A DNA stretch of 32,423 bases, taken from contig JAYMTA010000280.1 in assembly GCA_036897625.1 (NCBI GenBank), positions 1 through 32,423 of the forward strand. The letters are read 5' to 3'. The DNA comes from Pelargonium cotyledonis (taxonomy: Eukaryota > Streptophyta > Magnoliopsida > Geraniales > Geraniaceae). A model generated the notes under the pieces. It was given only the letters and a program-made list of their open reading frames with translations, had not been told where the DNA came from and did no database searches. Within the stretch, counting starts at the first letter, position 1. Every line of letters begins with the position of its first letter. The position numbers and the translations under genes were made by a program. This document shows, piece after piece, positions 1 through 8,648 of this stretch.

Positions 1-572
1 TCCTCTAGCTCCAGATCTCGCCGTGAGCCTGAGTCGCCGGAAGACGAAGAGCAAGGCAGGGCGTGGGCGAGGCCGTCGGAGCAGAGCAGACCACCGAAGT
101 TCGCGTGGTTGTCCACGGTAGCAGATCTGGCCTCCACGGATCGTTCGCTGCCACTTTCGATCGAAAAATTTGATTTTTTTCAATTATCGATTTGCTGGGT
201 TTGTTCGATTTTTTCGATGATGTATTACGAGGACGATGGTCAGAAAGGCGAGGTGGTGCCGGAGCTGGTGGATTCGCCGTGAGCTGGAGTCGCCGAAGCT
301 GGAGGTGGTGGCGGTGCCGTGGAGGATAAGAGAGTCTAGCCTCTGTTTCTTTTTTATTTATTTTCATTTAATGCTAAGGGTCTTTTTGGCTAGTGTTCTA
401 ATTTTTAGAAGAGTATTTTGGTCATTTTACCACTTTGATGGAGATCTGGTTGCAAATAGTGGACGGATAGTTATCTGACATACTATAAATTAGCTAAAAG
501 TAACAAACTAAAGTTCAGGATAAGTATATGTAAAATGTGTAAAGTACAATGTGGATATGTGTAATTTTTCAT
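1..572. mobile_element. Right-hand part of a Mutator-like element, cut by window edge
   Basis: Positions about 430-572 match the right end of the complete MULE at 1721-7385. Shared blocks include the TTTGATGGAGATC motif, the AAAGTT..GG.TAAG tract and GTGTAAAGTACA, in the same order and spacing, followed by a T-rich terminus near 570. The inner 1-330 is far more GC-rich than the flanks and holds a roughly 22-bp direct repeat (around 22-45 and 274-297, core GCCGTGAGC.TGAGTCGCCG-like). That resembles the GC-rich cargo of the other small MULE at 18761-19837. Open frames on either strand here look compositional and match no family I recognise. The left terminus and the target-site duplication lie outside the window, so the element size is unknown. 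Confidence 0.55.
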
Positions 573-1148
573 TTTATTAATTCAAATTGAACGATAACAA
601 AGACGATTTAAAAATGGGGGCTTGAAAATCAACCCACTTAAACAAGATTGACAAAAACAAATTGAAAACATAACTAATTTGTGAGCTACTCGGTTCACAG
701 ACCAACCCGAAAATAGAAAATTGACATTATCATACTGAGCCACAATGGCTAAAAATCTCGAATAATCAAACTAAAGACACTAGAATCCTATCCATCAGTC
801 CAAATTATCAAGTTGAAGGCACTGAAATCCTCCCATTCAGTCTGAAAAGCACGTACAATTGACAACTATTTTACCTTGAGTTCAAGGGAGACCACGTGGA
901 CAAGTTTGTCAGCGACCCATCACAACCATCAGGTCTGTAAACTGATTCGACAACAAACTCGAAAGCTGATCCGATGACTCTGGTCAAACCACCACCTTTC
1001 AAGTCATTTGCTCATTCTTTGCAACCACATTCTACTGCCCTACGCTCACACCAGTAAAAAAAAAAACCGACCATGAATTACATTACAAACTTTAACAACA
1101 ATTTATCTTGCTATCAAAGTAAAACTTGTTATCTTAACGAAAAAAACG
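573..1148. other. Intergenic, nothing recognised
   Basis: AT-rich sequence without a supported gene or element. A weak local duplication is visible: CTAGAATCCTATCCATCAGT near 780 resembles CTGAAATCCTCCCATTCAGT near 821. Confidence 0.5.
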
Positions 1149-1300
1149 TCCCCTAGGGGATGGCGAAATGGTCAACACACACATCTCCATGTGGGAGGTT
1201 GTGAGTTCTAATCTCATTGCGCCAGATGGGGTGGGGTTTGGGGTTTATAGGGGAGAGCTACCCCCTATTGTGTATCTGAATTATTTTTTCAAAAAAAAAA
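1149..1300 (+). mobile_element. tRNA-derived SINE
   Basis: A pol III type-2 promoter is visible. The A-box-like TGGCGAAATGGT (1161-1172) is followed about 31 bp later by the B-box-like GAGTTCTAATC (1203-1213). A short GC-rich body follows, then a T-run and an A-run (1291-1300). A 9-bp direct repeat AAAAAAACG at 1140-1148 and 1294-1302 could be the target-site duplication, although it is low-complexity. The layout (tRNA-like head, short body, A-tail, about 150 bp) fits a plant SINE. The B box departs from the GGTTCGAATCC consensus, so it is probably no longer transcribed well. Confidence 0.6.
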
Positions 1301-1302
1301 CG

Positions 1303-1711
1303 AGAAAGATAGCAATTTTCTACCTGCAAATTCAATAGACTGTCACTGCTTTGAAAATCGAAACAATCATAGCCGAACAAAAACTCTAACGAACTCTCAC
1401 GACAGCATGGAGAAATAGGGACACAAACCCTAACTTATCGGGGAGGAGTAATATTAATTTTACAATTTTTCATTTCTATTTTTAATGTAGATTTTGAATT
1501 TTATATAAGACATCACGGTTAAAGTCGTTCGAGTGCTTCAACCTATATGTTAGCTTTTAGAAATTGTAATCATAAGCATAATATTTGTGCTTTTTAAGTG
1601 GAAGAACAATGTGATCTTACTTAAGGGTATCAGATAGAGATTATAATCAGAAGTTGCTTGATAATGAGGATAAAAAAAAACATTTTCTTAATCAAACACA
1701 TTTATTCTTGA
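1303..1711. other. Intergenic, nothing recognised
   Basis: AT-rich DNA between the SINE and the large MULE. I see no coding or repeat structure that I can name. Confidence 0.5.
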
Positions 1712-1720
1712 CCAAATTAT

Positions 1721-1810
1721 AAGAAAAAATACACATACCACCCCGTACTTTAGTATGTAACTATTATCACCCATGTACTATGTCATTTAATGTTCTGTCC
1801 ATCAAAACTG
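1721..1810 (+). repeat. Left terminal inverted repeat of MULE (31-bp deletion)
   Basis: Its outer end reads AAGAAAAAATACACATACC and pairs with the complement of the right end (AAGAAAATTTCATATACC). Relative to the right repeat it lacks 31 bp just after the first GTACTTT. The missing block lies between two ACTTT copies, so a microhomology-mediated deletion is likely. The related terminus at 510-570 keeps the 31 bp, which indicates a loss here rather than a gain at the right end. Confidence 0.8.
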
Positions 1811-2105
1811 ACGGAATGAGTGAAATAGTGCCCCATGTGCCCCGCACACGTTCAAAAAAATTTCTAAATGGCATTATTTCCCTTCCCTCATTTTCTTCTT
1901 CTTCCTTAAGCCAAATAGTGGCACATGTGCTTAGCACATGTTATTTAAATTTTGGAAATGGCAATATTGCCCCTCCCTCCTCCATATTCTTCTTCATTCA
2001 GCTGTTGCAGAATTAAGTTAGAAAATTTTGGGAATTTTCGGCGATCTGGTCTGTGAGAGCTGGTTGTTCGAGTTTGGGATGTTTTGAAGTGTTAATCGAA
2101 GATGA

Positions 2106-2582
2106 ATGGGTGATAGATTGGAGAAATTCCATCCCCTTAGCTGCAATTTTGGAGTTCCAGCTCCAATACAAAGTTCTATGTCGAAATAGAATCCATTTAG
2201 TAGATTTGTGGGTTGTGGGAGATATACTGTAAGCAATTGAATTTGTGTTTACGTTTATGCCTTTTTTTTCCTTTGTGTTTCCCCTTTCTTGTGAAATTGA
2301 CAGGAGGTTGTTTGTTAATGTTGCTTTATTTTTTGTAGAAAATTTTCAAATTTTCATTATTTCAGTGGATGGATCCAGAGCAATCTGTTTATGGGAAGGA
2401 ATTGTTACCTGGTTTGTTTAAGAAATTGAAGAAGTTGGAAACAGATAATGCTAAATTGGAAGAACAAAACACATAATGTTGAGTTGACATTATTGAAGGC
2501 TTCTTGATCTGAACAATGATATGGTTGGGGCTGAAACAGAGCTGGATGAAGGCATGGTTTTTGGTTTGTGGTGTTAGTATGT
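2106..2582 (+). pseudogene. GRF-type zinc finger/coiled-coil accessory ORF of the MULE (decayed)
   Basis: An ATG at 2106 opens a frame reading MGDRLEKF.., then LSCNFGVPAP, then NPFSRFVGCGRYT up to a donor at 2229 (ACT|GTAAGC). An acceptor at 2336-2338 (TTTTGTAG) leads into KIFKFSLFQWMDPE, then GKELLPGLFKKLKKLE and a lysine/glutamate-rich heptad-like stretch. This is the order of the GRF zinc finger (Cys, G-x-P-A, NP..RF..C, then [CF]xxFxWxD) followed by a coiled coil, as in the many short plant GRF proteins. GRF domains are zinc-binding and bind single-stranded nucleic acid in proteins such as APE2 and TOP3A. An in-frame TAG lies at 2187-2189. The frame ends at the TAA after EEQNT near 2474, while coiled-coil sequence continues in shifted frames (..NVELTLLKAS, then AETELDEGMVFGLW) to about 2582. 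Some expected cysteines are replaced. I see the motifs directly. The role as a transposition accessory is inference from its place inside the element. Confidence 0.68.
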
Positions 2583-3832
2583 GGATAGGTAAGTGGTTGG
2601 GTAGTTAGGTATGCATTGAATTGTTGGTGTTGTAATGTACTGAAGTTTTGTTCTTGTAATGTTAAAGTCAGATTTTGAATTGAAATTGTAGTTTCTTTGT
2701 GAAATGTTGATCAATGATATGATTTCACCCTAATTTGTTGAGTTTGAAGAGTATAAATTCTATAAACTTCAACATGACCTTTTGGGTTAATAAGGGAAAT
2801 CTGTATAATGAATTCATACACTTCAAATATGTAAATTCCACCAACACATACTCAAGTTTCAAATGGTTAAACAAAATATTTTCCATAAATAACTTAGCAT
2901 CCAGCCTTTAGCTTTACATAAACATTAGATAAAGAAAATTCATTCTCCATTACATACATAATCAACCTGACCTATTACATCAATAACATCAATAGTGTAT
3001 TTCATTTACAGGCCACAAAAGGACAAATATAATGTGTATAACATAATGTTTGTTCCCCAGTTGCACTTAAGGACACAAAAAAGAACATTATCATTTCAAA
3101 CAAACATTTAAGGCTGGGATTGGGGCCCACAGTTTGGGTCTTTTTCTGCCCTAGCTTCTGGTTGAAAGGATGAGCCAACAGCTTCCCCTACCTTCCTTCC
3201 AGAATACCTTGTGAACCTTGCCTCTTGTGAAATGTGAACCTTGCCTCTTGTGAAAACCTTGAAGCCCCAGCATCCACTCTTCCCTGCCCCTTTTTCTTTT
3301 CCATTGTGGGTTGGTTGTGTAAGGAGTTGTGAAAATGTCCACTATAATAGAATGAGAACAAACAACATCAAATTCAGCAATGAACAACAACCAGGTATTT
3401 AGATAAAACAAATCAAATGCTATTTACCTCATGGTTCCTCAAATCTTGTAGTTCAGCTTCAGCTATTCCAACTCTGTGCTTGACATAGGTGGGGCTTGAT
3501 TTGAGTTGGCTGAGGTTGGAGGAACTTCATTGTTTTGCACCATTCATTTGAAATGTAAAAATGTAGGTATGTGTGACAATATAATTGAACAGGGTAGTTA
3601 TGTGTAAAAGCATAAAGAAATAGGGTATGTATGTATAAAAGCAAAATACCTTAGCTGTGCTGCTTGAGAAGCTTGTTCCTTCCCCTCTCATGAACTTTCT
3701 TACAACTGCAAGCTTTTTCCTTTTTTCCCTTGGGATGCCAGTTACCCTTGTAGAATCTTTCTCATCTACACTTCTTTCTCTTTGTTTGGCAAGAGCAGCT
3801 TTCCTTTTGGCTTCAATCTCAAATGTTGTGCA

Positions 3833-6717
3833 CTAAGTGCCTTGGCTAGATACAGTGGTAGGAGTGAAATGTGGACTTGATCCTTGAGAAGCTGGTTCTT
3901 GAGTGTTTGAGCTTGTCCCTTGCATGGTCTTTTTCTTCAGTCTATGCTGTCTAGCCCACTCCTTCTTCTTTTCCATCTTTTCCTTTACGTAAGCCTTTTT
4001 CTTTGCCATTTTCTCTTTAATTGCTTCTTTCTTAACAGCCATCTTCTGAGCTTTTGTCTTTTTTTGTCACAGCTGGAGCCTCATGGGAATCACCTAAGGC
4101 TTCTTCATCAATCAACTTCCTCTTCCTTTGACCCTTTCCTTGTTCAAGATTTCCCTTACCCTTATCATCAGAATCCTTAGCCCCTGCAGCTTGCTTTCCT
4201 TTTGCCTCCCTTTGCTTTCTTTGACTAGGAGTTTCCCTATAGTGCTTAGAAAAATAGGTCATTGCATTGTGCCCTTTGAGCTTGCATTTTGAACAATGGA
4301 TCTCTGATCTTGATCTAGTTACTCTATTGGGGTTCACATTCTATGAGGCAACCTTCTTTCTTCTAACTCTAGGTTTTTCAGGAGGTTTTTTTATTATCGG
4401 GGGGTTAAAGTGGAGGTAGTGTATTACTTGGCCAATGCCTTGAACTTGGAACAGGTGCTATTTTACCAGAATATTTGAGCTTGAATATGCTTGTGTGGAA
4501 TCTTATGGATTGTCTTTGCAAATGGTTATGGTAGCCAGTGCATGTTTGCAGCACTAAATTCACAGCATAGGTTTCCCTTTTCTCATCAACTTCAAATAGA
4601 CCATCCCCATTAGGCCTAACAAAATAATCTCTGCTATCTTTCCTATTATACTCAACCATAGCCCTAATATCTGGACAAATCAACCCATCATACCCTCTCA
4701 ATTTATTTCTCCTTACATAGAACCTCCTCATCAACTTCCTTCACAAAAATCAATCACCCACAACTTCCTTCCATCCCCAATCCAGGCATTAAAGCACTCA
4801 CTTATATTATTTGTTTGACAAATTGATTTTGCTCTAGAAGAATTGTTGCATACCTATGTAGTTGTTTGTATTGATCAACCAAATCACCTTGGAGCAGTAT
4901 CTTGTCTCTGTTAATTGCTCTATAACAAGTGTGTCTTGGCACATCCATCCCTAGATTACCAAGAACAATCATCTGCAAGTCTTCCACACCTAATGTTGAA
5001 CATTTCTTGAACTCATTCAAGTACCTTTCAGCAATCCAATTAGAGGTCGGTCTTGAGTTGTGCCTAGTGTGTTGACAACTGTGTTCCCCTTCAAATATCT
5101 TTATCTCCAATGTGGTGGAGTCTTGAATCTTACTACACCAGATCCTGAAGGTACAAGGCTCATTCATGCACCACATACCAAGTCTCAATTTCTCATTTTT
5201 GGAGAAATAATAATTAAAACCCTTCTCCAATGCATAGGTCTTAAGGATTCCCCTCAAAAATTTGACATTTAGAAACTTATCACCAACTTTTAGTTCTACT
5301 TTGCTCACATTTTTAAAAGTGTCCCACATTTTACCTTGTACTCTCTCTTTACTTTTTCCTTCACCTTCATCATCTGAATGTTGAACATGCTTATCTCAAA
5401 CATCTTTCTCTTTCAATAATTCCTCTTCTTTGTCATCACCTGCGTCCTCCATATCTAGTTCACCATCAGCACCTTCATGAACTGTACCCTCTTTATCCAT
5501 GGTTCCTTATGCACTATCATCAACTTCAAGCCCTTCTTCTCTATCATCTTCCCTCAGTGCATCAATGCCATCTTCTTCAATACCAAAAAAGTTATCTTTG
5601 AGCTTGAATTGTGCCCATTCAGGAAGATCACCATCAGCATTCCCTTTTTGTCCACCATGATCTTAATCATCACCATTACCTTCTTCATCACTCTCCACAC
5701 TTTAATCTACTGCTTCATCCCCTACCTCACTATCCACAGCATCTTCCTCACTGTCCACATCATCTTCCTCACTCTCCATACACCCTACATCACCAGTATC
5801 AGCCCCATAATATGGATTATCAGAATTGTCCCTTTCCTCACTCTCTACAGTCCCTTCCTCAGTTTTCATAGGCTCTTCAACATCAGCATTCACTTCCTCA
5901 TTACCAGGATTCCCATCACCATCCTTATTACCTTCATTCCCATCTAATTCTTCATTCACAACATTCCCATCACCATCATCAAACTCTTTTTCCTTCTCCT
6001 CATCATATGCTGCCTCAGTATTATCTTCACCATCAACATGGACCACTTCAACTTCAGGGGCTTCATAATCTTCAAATTTCGGCATCCACTCCCCATAATC
6101 ACTGTCAACCTCATCCCCTAAACTTTACTCTTCAACTTATGCACTTTGCCCTCTGGACCATCACCATCAATATCATACCCGGCCTCCCTCATATCCTGTA
6201 ATTGTTCAACAGTGCAATACAAAACATGGCCCTTCTTTGCTCTATTTATCCTCCTAACAACCTCATCTAACCCGCTAAGAATAACTCATGCTCTAACATC
6301 AACTAACTTGCTAGAGGGAGTCAATTTAGCCAAGGGTTTTGGACTAGGGGCAATGTAAATGAGGATTGGATCTTTTTCCTTATATGTTGTAAACATCAAA
6401 CGAATGTAGCTAACTTCGTTATGGGAACCAATGCTTCTTTCATTGGCAAAACAGACATCCTCCAATATATATATACTACTCAAAGGATCAATACCTAGTT
6501 GATCTTCTATCCTATAAAATGTGTACCAACAACACTTGTGAGGATCAATGTCCTTCACAGTCTGCACCTCTCCACCTTCATACCTATAATCTAGTTCTTC
6601 AATGAATCACCCAACAAAATGTACTTTGAAAACCCTCCTTTTGGGGGGCTCCTCTAGATTTTTAACTGGTTCTTCACTAAAATTCCCATCATCACACTCC
6701 TCCTTGATAACAACCAT
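3833..6717 (-). pseudogene. MuDR-type transposase, catalytic core deleted
   Basis: Reading leftwards, the first part starts MVVIKEECDDGNFSEEP.. (ATG at 6717) and includes QTVKDIDPHKCCWYTFYRIE, a plant MULE N-terminal domain. Next comes a very acidic linker (6085-5702, repeated EED/DSEED) and the block WAQFKLKDNFFGIEEDGID. At 5329-4802 lies the MuDR domain (VGDKFLNVKFLRGILKTYAL, CTFRIWCSK, HSCQHTRHN, SNWIAERYL), normally N-terminal to the DDE RNase H-fold core. The sequence then jumps within about 60 bp to the post-catalytic part (ECFNAWIGDGRKLW.., MMRRFYVRRNKLRGYDG.., 4734-4405). The DDE core is therefore missing by internal deletion. The C-terminus keeps a zinc knuckle (CSKCKLKGHNAMTY, final Cys replaced by Tyr) and a lysine-rich tail. 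At least four reading-frame changes and several stops are present. It is a dead mudrA-like gene. Confidence 0.9.
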
Positions 6718-7101
6718 CTACAAGGGTCAATTCATCCATTCAAAGAGAGACATGTTTGAAAAAAATTCAAAATTTACAAGTTAGGTCATGAGAGGGGAAA
6801 AATCTATATCACAATGTCGAAGACTCAAGTCAAACACACTAACTAAACCCTACTTCACAAACAATGAACAATGAAGTTTGAATGAAAACCAAAAAAAAAA
6901 AAATCATTGTATCTTTATTTGAAGAAGAAAGGCTTTGTGTCTCCTTCAATTTTCGCAGACCTTCAGCAAAGCCCTAAAGGCAAAACGAACAATGAAGATA
7001 AAGCTTTGAGGGCAACGGTTTGATTTGGACAAACTTTCCGCTTCAGTTGTGTCGGTAATCTCGCTAACCTAAGCTCTAGACAACTTTAATGGCGGATTGA
7101 T

Positions 7102-7103
7102 GA

Positions 7104-7134
<31 letters not shown>
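7102..7134. repeat. GA microsatellite
   Basis: A run of (GA)n with two interruptions in the leader between the right inverted repeat of the MULE and its transposase start. On the coding (minus) strand it is a CT tract, common in plant 5'UTRs. Confidence 0.8.
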
Positions 7135-7269
7135 GTGTTACTTCATACCTCTTGATATTCAACAATTATAGAAAGGGTAGAATAGTCATTTCCACACCAT
7201 GAACCGTTTGATGGAGATCTTCAGGGGCAAAATGGTCTTTTTGACACCTCAGACGGAAAAATGGATGAA

Positions 7270-7385
7270 AAAAAGGACGAAACGTTAAATGGCATAGTAC
7301 ATGTGTGGTAATAGTTACATACTAAAGTTGAGGGTAAGCACGTGTAAAAGGTGTAAAGTACAGGGGTGGTATATGAAATTTTCTT
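7270..7385 (-). repeat. Right terminal inverted repeat of MULE
   Basis: This is the longer partner of the repeat at 1721-1810, with blocks in mirrored order: GTACTATG complement, TAATAGTTACATACTAAAGT, GTAAGCACGTGTAAAAGG, then GGTGGTATATGAAATTTTC. In MuDR-type elements these repeats carry both the transposase binding sites and the outward-in promoters for the internal genes. By position this end would drive the transposase. Confidence 0.8.
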
Positions 7386-7439
7386 CCAAATTATAAGCCA
7401 AAAGTATCATAGTAATATGTTCTCAAATATTAAAACAGT

Positions 7440-7528
7440 TAGAAAAATAATTACTACCTCCATTTTAAATTAAATGCCATTTTAGAATTCAATTTTTATT
7501 TCAAAATAAATGTCCATTTCCACTTTTA
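7440..7528. repeat. Possible Stowaway-like MITE remnant
   Basis: TACTACCTCCATTTTAAAT followed by AAATGCCATTTTAGA resembles the CTCCCTCCGTCCC-type start of Stowaway (Tc1/mariner) MITEs. No matching right end was found, and the Harbinger-like element begins at 7529. This is a weak match. Confidence 0.25.
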
Positions 7529-8184
7529 GAGCATCCACAATATAGGTCCAAATTGCATTGGGAGCTTAAAAGGGATCTCAAAAAACAAAGAAATCATGGA
7601 TGCATGAAAACCTTTAAAAGGTTTGGTCCCTCTTAATACCATTTGACAAATGAAAACCTTTAAGAGGGCATTGGACCTTTATGATTACTTAGTTTTTATT
7701 TATTTATTAGTCAATGGTATAATACCATTTTACAAATGAAAACAAAAATTCCTATAATATAATATATATTATGGTATCATTTGGGAACATTTTCTGATAA
7801 GGGAAAGTTGAGGTCATAATAGCAAGTTGGTATTCAAACTAAAATACAATGTCTGGTAAATTAGTCGAGAAAAGTAGGTGGGAAAGTAACATTTCCTAAG
7901 TTGGTTAATTTTTTCATATACATGAGAATCTAAAATCCAATGGGGGTGGGATTATAAAATCCCATGTACTTTCCCAAGTGATGAGAAAGTCAAATTATTG
8001 TTTTACCCTTCGATTTTTATGTTATATGTCCATGAAGTCCTTAGTTTTTCAAAATTTTAACTAATGTTATTTGAGTTTAAAAATAACATATTTGTCTCCC
8101 ATTTTTCAATAAATTATAAAATAAAATTTTAATACCGTATACATAACATAAAATCAAATATAATAAGTTTAATAAAAAAAATTT

Positions 8185-8648
8185 CTCCAAAGAAAATTTG
8201 GGGAAATTTTTCTCTCAACGAGAGCTCTCTCCCTTCTGGGAGCTTTAACCTTCTTCTTCCTCCAGTTGTGATTTCCTTCTCTGCTTTCTTTTCTTTTGCT
8301 AATCTTTCTTTCGGCGGTCCTCGATCTCTTCACTTTGCACCTGGTGTCATCATTTCTGTGTACTTTTTCTCCTCTTAGTGACATTCTTTGAACCTTTTGT
8401 CTGTTTCTGTCACTTTTGCATTCATTCCATATCTTGGGTTTATTGATGCATATCTTCTTTGTCCTCCTTCCCTCAATCTTTAATCTTCTATCTTTTCAAA
8501 AGTCATGCCTCTTAATTTTCTCAACTAACTCTGTTTAGCAGGTAGAATAGTTTTGCTTCATTAATATCTCCTACTTCTTTTCTTCCTCAGTATTTTTAAG
8601 TAAATTTCCATAGGTTGGTCCCTTTCATTTTCTTTCCTGTTTCCATTC
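8185..8648 (+). other. LINE 5' leader
   Basis: Pyrimidine-rich untranslated leader between the 5' junction and the ORF1 ATG. It contains small hairpins such as CTCTCAACGAGAG near 8213. In L1 elements the internal promoter lies here; no specific motif is recognised. Confidence 0.5.

Larger units (their letters stand above)
1721..7385 (-). mobile_element. Two-gene Mutator-like element (MULE), 5.7 kb
   Basis: The direct repeat CCAAATTAT at 1712-1720 and 7386-7394 is a 9-bp target-site duplication, the size typical of Mutator; the next three bases AAG also match. The termini are long inverted repeats starting AAGAAAA and sharing blocks such as TATGTAACTATTA and ATGTACTATG. Inside, two coding regions converge. 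A MuDR-type transposase (minus, 6717-3833) starts about 670 bp from the right end. A GRF zinc-finger ORF (plus, from 2106) starts about 385 bp from the left end. This convergent layout is that of maize MuDR (mudrA/mudrB), but the second gene is unrelated to mudrB. Both coding regions carry stops and frameshifts and the transposase has lost its central domain, so the copy cannot move itself. About 2600-3800 holds no recognisable coding sequence, only a 23-bp tandem duplication near 3211-3255. A GA-rich microsatellite lies in the transposase leader at 7102-7134. Confidence 0.88.

Noticed and set aside
5-478. Open frames on both strands at the window start
   Set aside because: They lie in GC-rich MULE cargo, overlap each other, and show no recognisable domain.
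5477-6201. Several long plus-strand frames rich in H, P, S and I
   Set aside because: They are the antisense of the acidic transposase linker; the GAT/GAA-rich coding strand leaves few stops on the other strand.
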